The notes below the pieces were generated by a model that worked only from the letters and a program-made list of their open reading frames with translations, was not told the origin of the DNA and made no database searches. The position numbers and the translations under genes were made by a program. Shown in pieces: positions 24,036 to 32,962 of a stretch of 64,000 nt of DNA (positions within the stretch are counted from its first letter, which is position 1; each line of letters opens with the position of its first letter). The stretch comes from Massilia agri (GTDB lineage Bacteria; Pseudomonadota; Gammaproteobacteria; Burkholderiales; Burkholderiaceae_D), in assembly GCF_024753255.1 (NCBI RefSeq), contig NZ_JANUHA010000015.1, positions 62,001 through 126,000 of the forward strand, in the 5' to 3' direction.

Positions 24036-24899
24036 ATGGACCTCAACAAGAACTTCATCAAGACCAAACGACCCTGTGCGGAAGGCTTCCGCTGGTTCCT
24101 CAAGCACCATGCGCAGGGAAGCGACTACCAGCCCCTGCTCGACGCCCTGGTGGCCGACGGCCGGGTGGACGACGCCTGCTGGCTGCTGGCGCAGTTCGGC
24201 CCGAGCGACGCGGTGCTGGAGGTCGACGCGATCGACGCCGCCGCGCTGGTGTTCGCCGGTTCGCTCGAGGTGCGCGGCAATATCGAGGTCGACGGCATCC
24301 TCACGGCCGGTGGCGCGATCCGTGCGGGCGGCGGCATCCGCGCCGGGACCAGCATCGCGGCCGGCGACGACATCCGTGCGGGCGGCGGCATCCAGTGTTC
24401 CGGCACGCTCGAATCCGGCGGGAACGTCGACGCGCGCTGGGGTATCCATGTGCTGGGCAGCATGCGCGTGCGCGGCGACCTGAAGGCCGGCTGGGACATC
24501 GCCTGCGGTGGCGCGCTGGCTTTGGCGGGCGACTGCGGCGCCGGCCACGAGATCGTGCTGGGCGGCCCCGCGCGTGCCGGCAAGGGCCTGCGTGCGGGCG
24601 GCGCGCTCACCTGTCGGGACGCCTTGCGCGCGGGGCGCGGCATCGAATCCGGCGAGAGCATCGAGAGCGCCGGCCACCTCGAAGCCGACTGGGGCATCCG
24701 GGCCGCCGGCGCCATCGTCGCAGGCGGCGCGATCCGCGCGGGCGAAAGCCTGCTGGCCGGCGGCGAGATCCGTTCCGGCGCCGGCTATGGCGTGTACGCG
24801 GGCCTGGCGGTGCGCCAGGAGTGCTGGGAGAGCAGCGCCCTGGTGCGCGCCGGCGCACGTCCGGCGCGCCTGCTGAGCGGCCACTGGGCAGGCACGTGA
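24036..24899 (+). CDS. bactofilin-like beta-helix (polymer-forming type) protein
   Basis: 287 residues. After a helical N-terminal domain (CAEGFRWFLKHHAQGSDYQP, then VDDACWLLAQFGPSD, residues 14-58), the rest is a run of short GG-x-I-R/x-AG repeats such as ILTAGGAIRAGGGIRAGTSI. This pattern is typical of right-handed beta-helices in bactofilins and similar polymer-forming proteins. No membrane helix or signal peptide. The start is 49 bp after the operator's GATACT box. The stop overlaps the GNAT start by 4 bp. The assembly role is inference. Confidence 0.72.
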   Translation: MDLNKNFIKTKRPCAEGFRWFLKHHAQGSDYQPLLDALVADGRVDDACWLLAQFGPSDAVLEVDAIDAAALVFAGSLEVRGNIEVDGILTAGGAIRAGGGIRAGTSIAAGDDIRAGGGIQCSGTLESGGNVDARWGIHVLGSMRVRGDLKAGWDIACGGALALAGDCGAGHEIVLGGPARAGKGLRAGGALTCRDALRAGRGIESGESIESAGHLEADWGIRAAGAIVAGGAIRAGESLLAGGEIRSGAGYGVYAGLAVRQECWESSALVRAGARPARLLSGHWAGT

Positions 24900-25561
24900 A
24901 GGCCGCCGTTGCCTTCCCGGGCCTGCCGGCGCTGCCGCCCTGGCCCGGCTGGCGCTGGCGCCGGCCGGCCGAGCTGCGGATCGACGTCGTGCACCGCCCC
25001 GAGGAGCTGGAGCGGGAACTCGAGGAACTGTACCGGCGCATGTGCCGGCCAGGTGAGCGCCTGCACGGGATGGCCTGCGTGGCGGTCGGCCTGCCCGGCC
25101 TGGTGTTCCGCCATCGGGAGGCCGATGGCGAGCATTACGTGTACGCGGAAGATCCGGCGCGGCGCCGCCTGGCCGGCTACACGGTGTTCAACCGCCTGGT
25201 GGAGCTGGACCGGCGCGCCGACCGCATCCTGCGCGCGCCGCATTCGAAATATGCGCAGGGCTACCAGCGGCGCGGGATCGCCAGCGCCGTCTACCGCTGG
25301 TGGCTGGGGAGAGGGAACTGCCTGATCAGCGGGGCGCGCCAGTCGGCCGGCGCGCACGCCCTGTGGCATGCGCTGGCGCGCGAGCGCGCCCTGGTCTGCG
25401 TGGAGCTGCGCGACAGGCGGCTGCGCTACCTGCCGCAGGACGCATCGCCCGGCCTGCGCGACGACCTCCATACCCGCATGATCCTGCTCGGAGAAGGCTG
25501 GAGCCTGACCGGGCTGGCGGCCTGCGCGGGCCTCTGCGGGGTCGATCCGGCGTTGCGCTAA
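24896..25561 (+). CDS. GNAT-like N-acetyltransferase
   Basis: 221 residues, GTG start at 24896 overlapping the previous stop. The segment YAQGYQRRGIASAVYRWWLG followed by NCLISGARQSAGAHALWHAL follows the GNAT acetyl-CoA binding motif A and the next helix. The N-terminal 40 residues are Pro/Trp-rich. It is probably coupled to the beta-helix gene, and the beta-helix protein could be its substrate or partner. An exact assignment is not possible. Confidence 0.65.
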   Translation: MKAAVAFPGLPALPPWPGWRWRRPAELRIDVVHRPEELERELEELYRRMCRPGERLHGMACVAVGLPGLVFRHREADGEHYVYAEDPARRRLAGYTVFNRLVELDRRADRILRAPHSKYAQGYQRRGIASAVYRWWLGRGNCLISGARQSAGAHALWHALARERALVCVELRDRRLRYLPQDASPGLRDDLHTRMILLGEGWSLTGLAACAGLCGVDPALR

Positions 25562-25650
25562 AGTGTGCGGCACGCGGCCTGCGATTCGCCTCATAATAGC
25601 AGTTCGACAATCACAGGCGGCCCGAGGCCCCTCGACCACACAAGGACGCA

Positions 25651-26148
25651 ATGAGCACCACGACCCGCGAGGCCGCCGGCCCCGCCTACGAAGTTCGGAA
25701 GTCTCCCGTCCATGGCAACGGCGTGTTCGCGCTCAAGCCCATCGGCGCGGGCGAACGCATCATCGAATACCGCGGCGAGCGCATCACCTGGGACGAGGCG
25801 ACCGAGCGCGCGGCCAGGGCCGGTGGCCCGATCAACCACACCTTCTACTTCACCCTGGCCGACGGCCGCGTGATCGACGGCGGCAGCCGCGGCAACGCGG
25901 CGCGCTGGATCAACCATGCCTGTTCGCCCAACTGCGAAGCCTTCGAGGACGAGGGCAGGGTCTACATCCACGCGATGCGCGACATCGAGCCCGGCGAAGA
26001 ACTGAACTACAATTACGCCCTGATCTACGACGAGCGCCACACGCCGGCCCTCAAGAAGCTGTTCGCCTGCCGCTGCGGCACGCCCGGCTGCACCGGCACC
26101 ATGCTCGCTCCGAAGAAGAAAACGAAAAAGAAAAACGCCACCGCCTGA
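25651..26148 (+). CDS. SET-domain lysine methyltransferase-like protein
   Basis: 165 residues with SET motifs in order: SPVHGNGVFALKPIGAGERI (SAM-binding start), NAARWINHACSPNCEAF (the RFxNHSCxPN motif) and PGEELNYNYALIYDE (the catalytic tyrosine region). A post-SET-like cysteine cluster follows (FACRCGTPGCTGTM), and the C-terminus is a lysine-rich tail. SET proteins methylate protein lysines using SAM; the bacterial substrate is not known. GGACGC precedes ATG 25651. The gap to pncB is 9 bp, so the two may be one transcript. Confidence 0.85.
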   Translation: MSTTTREAAGPAYEVRKSPVHGNGVFALKPIGAGERIIEYRGERITWDEATERAARAGGPINHTFYFTLADGRVIDGGSRGNAARWINHACSPNCEAFEDEGRVYIHAMRDIEPGEELNYNYALIYDERHTPALKKLFACRCGTPGCTGTMLAPKKKTKKKNATA

Positions 26149-26157
26149 AGGAACAGC

Positions 26158-27348
26158 ATGAAGCACGTCGTCCGCAGCCTCCTGGAAACCGATCTGTACA
26201 AGTTCACCATGTGGCAGGCCCTGATGCACAGCCATCCGGGCGCGAACGGCGAATACGAATTCCGCTGCCGTAACGAGCCGGCCTATCCGCTGGCCGAGCT
26301 CAAGGAAGACGTCGAGCGCGAGCTCGACCACCTGTGCGAGCTGATGTTCACGGAAGACGAGGTGGCCTACCTGCGCGGCCTGCGCTTCATCAAGAGCGAC
26401 TTCGCCGACTTCCTCACGCTGTTCCGCTTCCAGCGCAAGTTCATCCAGGTGTCTACAAGCGGGCCCCACCTGCGCATCCACGCGGCCGGCCCGCTGGTGC
26501 ACGTGATGGGCTTCGAGATCTTCGTGCTCTACATCGTCAACGAGCTCTACTTCCGCCGCTTCGACCAGGAGGCGGCCATCGTGGAGGCGCGGGTGCGCCT
26601 GAACCAGAAGATCGCGGAGCTGCGCGCCTTCGAGGCCGAGCCGAAGCGCGCCACGCCCTTCGAGTTCTTCGACTTCGGCGTGCGCCGGCGCTTTTCCGGC
26701 GAATGGCACGACGAGGTGGTGGCGACGCTGGCGCGCGAGCTGCCGCAGTTCTTCAAGGGCACGTCGAACGTTTACCTGGCGAAGAAATACAATCTGGTGC
26801 CGATCGGGACCATGGCCCACGAATACCTGCAGGCCTACCAGGGCTTCGGCGTGCGGCTGGTCGACTTCCAGAAGGCGGCCCTGGAAGACTGGGTGCAGGA
26901 ATACCGGGGCGACCTCGGCACCGCGCTCACCGACGTGGTCGGCATGAACGCCTTCCTCAATGACTTCGACCTGTATTTCACCAAGCTCTTCGACGGCCTG
27001 CGCCACGATTCGGGCGATCCGGTGGAGTGGGGCGAGAAGGCGCTGGCGCACTACGCCCGCCTGCGCATCGACCCGCGCACCAAGCGCCTGGTGTTCTCGG
27101 ACGCGCTCACGGTGCCGAAGGCGCTCATGCTGTACCGGCACTTCGCCGACCGCACCATGCTGGGCTTCGGCATCGGCACCAAGCTGACCAACGACACGCC
27201 TTACCCGGCCCTGAACATCGTCATGAAGCTCACCCGCTGCAACGGCCAGCCGGTGGCCAAGCTGGCCGACACGGCCGGCAAGTCGATGTGCACCGACGAG
27301 ACTTTCCTGGCTTACCTGCGCCAGGTGTTCAACCATCCCGGCGAATAA
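26158..27348 (+). CDS. pncB: nicotinate phosphoribosyltransferase
   Basis: 396 residues joining nicotinate to PRPP at the expense of ATP in the NAD salvage pathway. The N-terminal LLETDLYKFTMWQALMHSHP is a family hallmark, with the usual NVYLAKKYNLVPIGTMAHE segment (catalytic His), GLRHDSGDP and IGTKLTNDT motifs. Length matches the E. coli type (400). It follows the SET gene by 9 bp. A sirtuin, an NAD consumer, is encoded elsewhere in the window. Confidence 0.95.
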   Translation: MKHVVRSLLETDLYKFTMWQALMHSHPGANGEYEFRCRNEPAYPLAELKEDVERELDHLCELMFTEDEVAYLRGLRFIKSDFADFLTLFRFQRKFIQVSTSGPHLRIHAAGPLVHVMGFEIFVLYIVNELYFRRFDQEAAIVEARVRLNQKIAELRAFEAEPKRATPFEFFDFGVRRRFSGEWHDEVVATLARELPQFFKGTSNVYLAKKYNLVPIGTMAHEYLQAYQGFGVRLVDFQKAALEDWVQEYRGDLGTALTDVVGMNAFLNDFDLYFTKLFDGLRHDSGDPVEWGEKALAHYARLRIDPRTKRLVFSDALTVPKALMLYRHFADRTMLGFGIGTKLTNDTPYPALNIVMKLTRCNGQPVAKLADTAGKSMCTDETFLAYLRQVFNHPGE

Positions 27349-27600
27349 TCCCGACCTGCCAGCGTTCCCGCGGCCCCGCCATGCCGGAGGCCGCCATTTC
27401 CTGTCGCCGTCGTGATCCTGAACCGGCATTGACCTGCGAAACAGATTTGTGCAAATCGATTGTTTTTGCTCGCAATAAATTTCTTTTTGTTAATGAAATT
27501 TGACGGAAATGTGTATATCAGAACACTTTCGCTAATACAAGCATTTTCGATGAGGGATTTCGGCAAATCGGCTATACTATGTAAATAGATAGGATCGCAA
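27349..27600 (+). promoter_or_regulatory. AT-rich leader region of the HTH-GAF gene
   Basis: About 250 bp, far more AT-rich than the rest. It contains the palindrome GATTTGTGCAAATC (27444-27457), a 19-bp block (27493-27511) repeated in inverse orientation at 45462-45480, and TATACT at 27573-27578 near the start codon with no clear -35. Likely a regulated promoter, but the regulator cannot be named. Confidence 0.5.
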
Positions 27601-28344
27601 ATGCAGAGCAAGATCATCGAAGAGGACCCAATCCTGACCACCAGTGCCGCGGCGAGGATGCTGGGTGTCGCGACCAGCACCGTGCAGCTGTGGATGGAGA
27701 GCGGCGCCATCCCTTCGTGGAAGACACCGGGCGGCCACCGCCGCACCCGCCAAAGCACGATCCAGGCGATGATCGAGCGCGCAGGCCCCCTGTCGGGTTC
27801 CCTTTCCGGCGAATCCACCCCGCCCGTGCTGGACGATCCCGAATTTCTCCTGAGTGGCAAGGAAACCTGGCCAGCATCCGGCGACGAGGCGCGCCGCCTG
27901 GCCGCCCTGGCCGCGACCGGCCTGGTCGACAGTGCGCCGGAAGAGCGCTTCAACCGCATCGTGCGCCTGGCCGCCACCGTGACCGCTTCGCCGATCGCCC
28001 TGGTGTCGCTGCTGACGGCGCGCCGCCAGTGGTTCAAGGCCCGGGTCGGCCTCGGGCCCCAGGAAACCCCGCGCGAATGGGCTTTCTGCTCGCATGCGAT
28101 CCTGCAGGATGCCCCCTTCATGGTCGAAGACGCCGCCACCGACGAACGCTTCCGCGACAATCCGCTGGTGCTGGCCGAACCGCATATCCGTTTCTACGCC
28201 GGCGTGCCGCTGCGCGACCGCTCAGGCATGCCGATGGGCACCCTGTGCGTGATCGACCGCGAGCCGCGCCGCCTGCGCAGCGCGGAACTGCAGGCCCTGT
28301 GCGACCTGGCCGACATCGCATCAAGCGAGATCCAGGCCAAGTAA
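27601..28344 (+). CDS. excisionase-like HTH fused to a GAF domain
   Basis: 247 residues. A MerR/excisionase-type HTH (TTSAAARMLGVATSTVQLWM then ESGAIPSWKTPGGHRRTRQS) occupies residues 14-52. A linker of about 40 residues precedes a GAF domain (about 100-240) with FNRIVRLAATVTASPIALVS and FYAGVPLRDRSGMPMGTLCV. It looks like a one-component sensor that binds DNA in response to a small ligand. The promoter is isolated, with neighbours in the same orientation on both sides. Confidence 0.78.
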   Translation: MQSKIIEEDPILTTSAAARMLGVATSTVQLWMESGAIPSWKTPGGHRRTRQSTIQAMIERAGPLSGSLSGESTPPVLDDPEFLLSGKETWPASGDEARRLAALAATGLVDSAPEERFNRIVRLAATVTASPIALVSLLTARRQWFKARVGLGPQETPREWAFCSHAILQDAPFMVEDAATDERFRDNPLVLAEPHIRFYAGVPLRDRSGMPMGTLCVIDREPRRLRSAELQALCDLADIASSEIQAK

Positions 28345-28432
28345 GACCCGTGACAAAGCGCGCATCTTGCGCGCCTTGTCTTCGGCTATGCTCGGGGCTG
28401 TCCTTCACTTTTTTCAGATACCGGAGACCACC

Positions 28433-28882
28433 ATGCGCCTGGCTGCCGTCCTCTTGTCGCTCACCGTTTTCGCCATGCCCGCCTCCGCCCAGGAGGAAGC
28501 CCAGGATGCGGCCAGGGACAGGGCCGCGGTCACCAATGCGACGGATGCCGCCATCAAGGCGGCCGGCGCCTGGCTCGCCGTCCTCGACGCGGGAAAGTAC
28601 GGGGAAAGCTGGAGCGAAGGTGCAGCCGCACTGCGCGCCGCGGTGACCCAGGCCAAATGGGAAGAGGGGCTGCGCGCGGTACGCGCCCCCGTCGGCGCGG
28701 CCGGCGCCCGCACCCTGACGCGCTCCCAGTACACCCGCGCGCTGCCGGGCGCCCCGGCCGGCGAATACGTCGTCCTGCAGTACAGCACCGACTTCGCCGG
28801 CAAGCCCGGCGCCGTCGAGACGGTGGTGCCGATGCGCGAGGCGGACGGCACGTGGCGCGTCTCGGGCTATTACATCAAATGA
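28433..28882 (+). CDS. DUF4019 secreted protein
   Basis: 149 residues with a signal peptide cleaved near PASAQEEAQ (residue 20). The mature domain (AAGAWLAVLDAGKYGESWSE to GYYIK) matches DUF4019, a small envelope fold of unknown role. ATG 28433 follows CCGGAGACC. The stop lies 14 bp from the stop of the gene on the opposite strand. Confidence 0.75.
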   Translation: MRLAAVLLSLTVFAMPASAQEEAQDAARDRAAVTNATDAAIKAAGAWLAVLDAGKYGESWSEGAAALRAAVTQAKWEEGLRAVRAPVGAAGARTLTRSQYTRALPGAPAGEYVVLQYSTDFAGKPGAVETVVPMREADGTWRVSGYYIK

Positions 28883-28896
28883 GCATCAAGTAGGCC

Positions 28897-29961
28897 TCAC
28901 AATCCTTCACCGCGCAGGCGCCACAGCTGGGTCGGCAGGGCGGGCGGCGCGTCCGGCTTGAAGAAGGCCGAATCCTGGATGTGCGAGGTGGTGACGTAGA
29001 TCGTCCCGTCCGGGCCCTGGGTGAAGGTGTCGGGCCAGCGCAGGCGCGCATCCTGCACCAGGATGCGCGGCTTGCCGCCCGGGCCTTCGTCGAGGTCGCG
29101 CACCTTGACCGCATCATCTTCCACGGCGCTGAGCAGCATCTTGTTGGTCCCCCGCGGGATCAACAGGCCGTCGGAGACACCGTTGATGCCGAACTCCTCG
29201 ACCTCGCCGCCCACGTCTTTTCCGCCCATCCCTTTGCCGCACAGGACGTCGGTGGCGATGCGGTACAGGGTGTCGCCCTTGATCGCCTGCCAGTACAGCC
29301 AGCGGCCGTCATCGGACAGTGCGATGCCGTCGGCCGAGAATTCCACCCCACGCCCGTCCGGGCGGCGCAGCTCCTTGCCGTCGGCCTTCACGTCCAGGCC
29401 CTTCTTCATCTGGGTCGAGGGGTGGCCGTCGAGCAGGCGCGCGACATTGCCGCTTTCGAGGTCGACCACCAGGATGGCGCCGACCACGCCGGAATCGGTG
29501 ATGAAGGCGTGCTTGCCGTCGTTCGAGAAGCGCACGTCGTTCAGGTAGGAGCCTTGCGGGGCCGCGTCCTCGTCGAAGGCGATGCTGCGCTTGACCTTGT
29601 CGCTGGCCAGGTCGATCTGCACCAGCTTGGCGCCGCCCGACACCAGGTGGGCCTGGGCCGGCGCGGCCGGGTCCAGCACCCACAGGCTGCCGCGGCCATC
29701 GGCCACGATGCTCTGCACGCAGACCCAGCCCTTGGCGGGGTCCAGCTCGTCCTTGCGGGCATTGCGCCAGGCGTTCCAGTCCGCGTCCGGGTAGGGACGC
29801 AGGCTGCCGTCGGCCTTTAGCTCGGCCACCGAGACTTCCGTGTCCTCGGTCCAGCGGGGGAAGTTGACGAAGATGCGCTTGTCCTCGGACACCGTGACGC
29901 CGGTGACCTGGTGTTCGAAGGCGGCCACCTGTTCGATGGTCCATTGCGGTGCATTGCTCAT
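28897..29961 (-). CDS. major royal jelly/yellow-family beta-propeller protein
   Basis: 354 residues without a signal peptide. Repeated strands such as GVTVSEDKRIFVNFPRW (residue 21), SYLNDVRFSNDGKHAFITDS and WPDTFTQGPDGTIYVTTSHI fit the six-bladed propeller of the royal jelly/yellow family (L-dopachrome tautomerase-related in bacterial annotation). Catalysis is not shown for bacterial members. The ATG overlaps the topoisomerase stop by 4 bp, so it is translated from the same message. Confidence 0.75.
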   Translation of the reverse strand: MSNAPQWTIEQVAAFEHQVTGVTVSEDKRIFVNFPRWTEDTEVSVAELKADGSLRPYPDADWNAWRNARKDELDPAKGWVCVQSIVADGRGSLWVLDPAAPAQAHLVSGGAKLVQIDLASDKVKRSIAFDEDAAPQGSYLNDVRFSNDGKHAFITDSGVVGAILVVDLESGNVARLLDGHPSTQMKKGLDVKADGKELRRPDGRGVEFSADGIALSDDGRWLYWQAIKGDTLYRIATDVLCGKGMGGKDVGGEVEEFGINGVSDGLLIPRGTNKMLLSAVEDDAVKVRDLDEGPGGKPRILVQDARLRWPDTFTQGPDGTIYVTTSHIQDSAFFKPDAPPALPTQLWRLRGEGL

Positions 29962-31178
29962 GCTGCTCCTCTCATGGCTTGGGGCGCGGCACCGCCGGGA
30001 GCGCGGGCGCTTTTCTTCGCGGCGGGGCGCGCCGGTTTCGTGGTCTTTCCGTTCGCCTTGCCGTTAGCCTTGCCGTTCGCCGCGGCTTGCTCCTGCTCGT
30101 GGCGCAGGCGCTGCTGCAGCATGGCCAGCACCGCGGCCTCCTCGGGCTGCAGGGCGTGCAGGTCCTGCTTCAATTCCTCTTCGGTGCGTTCGCGCAGCAC
30201 TTCGAGCACGGCGCCGTCCAGGTAGGCGTCCAGCACCACCGGGTGCACATAGCACTTGCGGCAGACAGAAGGCGTGTTGCCGAGCTTCTCGGCCACCGAC
30301 TCGATCGCGCGCACGATGTTCTTCTTGGCCTGGGCCTCGGAATCGAACTTTTCGAATTCCTGCAGGGCCAGCGCGGCCAGCACGGTGCCGGACCAGGTAC
30401 GGAAGTCCTTGGCCGTGTAGTCTTCGCCGGTGATCGCACGCAGGTAGTCGTTGACGTCGCTCGAATCGATGCTGTGGGTCTCGCCATCGTCGTCGATGTA
30501 CTGGAACAGCTCCTGGCCGGGCAGGTCGCGCGAGCGCCGGATGATGCGCGCGAGGCGCCGGTCGTGCACCTTGACCTTGTGGTAGACCCCGCTCTTGCCC
30601 CTGAAGCTGAACTCGACATCGCTGCCGTCGACCTTCGCGTGGCGGTTGCGCAGGGTGGTGAGGCCGAAGGACTTGTTGGTGCGGGCGTATTCCTCGTTCC
30701 CGACCCGCATCATGGTCGCTTCCAGCAGGTAGACGATGGTGGCCAGCACCTTTTCGCGCGGCAGTCCGGGGAGGCCGAGAGCGCGGTCGACTTCCGCCCG
30801 GATCTGGGGCAGGGCCTGGCCGAAGCTGATCATGCGTTCGTACTTCACCTCGTCGCGCACGGCGCGCCATTTCGGATGGTAGCGGTACTGCTTGCGGCCC
30901 CTGGCGTCGCGCCCGGTGGCTTGCAGGTGGCCATTGGCCTGGGGGCAGATCCACACCTCCGTCCATGCGGGCGGCACCACCAGCGACTTGATGCGCGCCA
31001 GCGTCGCCTCATCCTCGACCGGCTCGCCGCGCGCGTCGAGGTAGACGAAGCCGTCGCCCTTCCTTTCGCGGCGGATGCCGGGGCGGTCGTCGTGGACGTA
31101 GCGCAGCCCGGCGGCCCTGGCGGCGGCGGGCGGGTCGGTAAGTGGCGTGTCGGCGCTGGCCTGGTCTTCGCTGTGCAT
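29958..31178 (-). CDS. type IB DNA topoisomerase (poxvirus-like)
   Basis: 406 residues. The catalytic pentad region is intact: MRVGNEEYARTNKSFGLTTL (early), KTWSG-like FRTWSGTVLAAL, and nucleophile Tyr310 in CRKCYVHPVVLDAYL. It relaxes supercoils through a 3'-phosphotyrosine intermediate. The C-terminal tail has three ANGK repeats and a basic KTTKPARPAAKKSARAP segment, likely DNA-binding. ATG 31178 has GAGGAAGCCACC upstream; the open frame continues much further upstream as a non-coding shadow. It shares a transcript with the royal-jelly-type gene. Confidence 0.92.
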   Translation of the reverse strand: MHSEDQASADTPLTDPPAAARAAGLRYVHDDRPGIRRERKGDGFVYLDARGEPVEDEATLARIKSLVVPPAWTEVWICPQANGHLQATGRDARGRKQYRYHPKWRAVRDEVKYERMISFGQALPQIRAEVDRALGLPGLPREKVLATIVYLLEATMMRVGNEEYARTNKSFGLTTLRNRHAKVDGSDVEFSFRGKSGVYHKVKVHDRRLARIIRRSRDLPGQELFQYIDDDGETHSIDSSDVNDYLRAITGEDYTAKDFRTWSGTVLAALALQEFEKFDSEAQAKKNIVRAIESVAEKLGNTPSVCRKCYVHPVVLDAYLDGAVLEVLRERTEEELKQDLHALQPEEAAVLAMLQQRLRHEQEQAAANGKANGKANGKTTKPARPAAKKSARAPGGAAPQAMRGAA

Positions 31179-31270
31179 GGTGGCTTCCTCGTATTCTCTG
31201 CGCCCGATGCTACGCCGAACGGGAGTGGCGCACCGCTCGCTTGCGCACGTGTGCGCCGTAGGGAAGCCGC

Positions 31271-32917
31271 TCAGTGTTTCTGGGGTGAACGGTAGCGCGC
31301 CTCGACCAGGTCGATTTCCCGCACCAGGCGGCGCGCCGTCTCGTCCGACAGCTTGCCGTGGCGGGCCAGCTGCTGCAGCACCCGGCGCTCGGCGGCCAGC
31401 GCCGCCAGGCGGTAGAAGCGCTCGGCCTCCTCGGCCACCCGGACGCGCGCCGGATGGGTGCCGTCGGCCGTTCCGCCCAGCCGGTGCTGGTAGAGGCTGC
31501 GCACCTGCTCGGCCGCGCTGGCGTGGATGTCGGCATCCTTCTCGTCGCAGGGCTCGGGGTGGCCGGCCGTATCGATGGCGCCCAGCGCCGCCAGCGCGGC
31601 CGCCTCGCGGGCCCGGTCTTCCTCGGCAAGGGAGGCCGTTTCGGGCGGCAGTTCGAGGCCACGCAGCACCCGCGGCAGGCCGATGCTGGCCACCACCAGC
31701 GATACCACGATCACGGCGCTGGCCAGGAAGATCGCGAGGTCGCGACCCGGAAACGGTTCGCCGCCGGGCAGCGCCAGCGGCAGGGTGAGGATGCCGGCGA
31801 GGGTGATGGCGCCGCGCACGCCGGCCAGCGAGGTGGCCAGGATCAGGCGCTTCCTCGGCATGATGCCCGGCCGTCCGGCGCGCCGCGCCGCCCACATCGA
31901 CAGCTGCAGCGAGACCCAGACCCAGGCCAGGCGCAGCAGGATCAGGGCGAAGCTGATTGCCAGCGCATTGCCGGCCAGCCACCAGATATCGCGCGAGGCC
32001 GGCAGGCCGGGACCCTGCAGGGCGGCGCGCACGATGTCCGGCAACTGCTCGCCCAGCAGCACGAACATCACGCCGTTCAGGGCGAACTGGACGGTGTCCC
32101 AGACCACGGCCCGGCGGATGCGGGTGGTGGCGAGCGCCCGGCCGCTCAGTTCCACGTAGCTCATCGTGACGCCGGCGGCCACCGCCGCCAGGATGCCGGA
32201 TGCCTCGAGGTGTTCGGCCGCCATGTAGGCGCCGAAGGGCAGCAGGAGGTTGAGCAGGATGGAGGCGCCCGGTTCCTCGCCGATGCGCACCGCCAGCAGG
32301 CGCTGGGCGGTGGCCATGGCGGCCGTGACCAGTACGCCGATGCCGATGCCGCCCAGCGCCACCCACAGGAAGGTCAGGGCCGCGCTGGAGAGCGAGAAGA
32401 CGCCGGTCAGGGCGGCGGCCACGGCGAAGCGGAAGCACACCAGGCCGCTGGCATCGTTCAGCAGGGATTCGCCTTCCAGGATGTGCATCAGGCGCGGCGG
32501 GATGGGAACGCGCGCGGCGATCGCTCCGACGGCCACCGGGTCGGTCGGGGCCAGGATCGCCGCCAGGGCGAAGGAAACGGCCAGCGGCAGCTCGGGAATC
32601 AGCCAGTGGATCAGGAAGCCGGCGCCGACCACGGTGAACAGCACCAGGCCGAGGGCCAGTTCGAGGATCACGCCCTTGTCGCGGAACAGGCCGACCTTGG
32701 GGATGCGCCAGCCGTCCAGGAACAGGAGCGGCGGCAGGAAGAGGACGAAGAAGGTGTGCGGATCGAGACGTACCGCATGCCAGCCGAAGCTGGCGATGGC
32801 CACGCCCAGGCCGATCTGCACCAGCGGCAGCGGTAGGGCGACGGGCAGCAGCCGCACCACATAGCCGCTCGCGACCACGGCCAGCAGCATCGCCAGCACC
32901 ACGCCCACTTCACCCAT
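31271..32917 (-). CDS. Na+/H+ antiporter (CPA1 family)
   Basis: 548 residues. The N-terminal roughly 410 residues hold about 12 hydrophobic segments, with the core motif AAILAPTDPVAVGAIAARVP (residue 128 region) and the later GESLLNDASGLVCFRFAVAA. Both carry the acidic residues essential for cation exchange in this family. A hydrophilic cytoplasmic tail of about 130 residues (ETASLAEEDRAREAAALAAL, SLYQHRLGG) follows. AAGGAGG lies just upstream of the start at 32917. It follows the hybrid kinase gene, 45 bp away on the same strand. Confidence 0.9.
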   Translation of the reverse strand: MGEVGVVLAMLLAVVASGYVVRLLPVALPLPLVQIGLGVAIASFGWHAVRLDPHTFFVLFLPPLLFLDGWRIPKVGLFRDKGVILELALGLVLFTVVGAGFLIHWLIPELPLAVSFALAAILAPTDPVAVGAIAARVPIPPRLMHILEGESLLNDASGLVCFRFAVAAALTGVFSLSSAALTFLWVALGGIGIGVLVTAAMATAQRLLAVRIGEEPGASILLNLLLPFGAYMAAEHLEASGILAAVAAGVTMSYVELSGRALATTRIRRAVVWDTVQFALNGVMFVLLGEQLPDIVRAALQGPGLPASRDIWWLAGNALAISFALILLRLAWVWVSLQLSMWAARRAGRPGIMPRKRLILATSLAGVRGAITLAGILTLPLALPGGEPFPGRDLAIFLASAVIVVSLVVASIGLPRVLRGLELPPETASLAEEDRAREAAALAALGAIDTAGHPEPCDEKDADIHASAAEQVRSLYQHRLGGTADGTHPARVRVAEEAERFYRLAALAAERRVLQQLARHGKLSDETARRLVREIDLVEARYRSPQKH

Positions 32918-32962
32918 CGCGCCCTCCTTGTCACGGAAAGCCCGATGATAGGCGAAGCGAAG

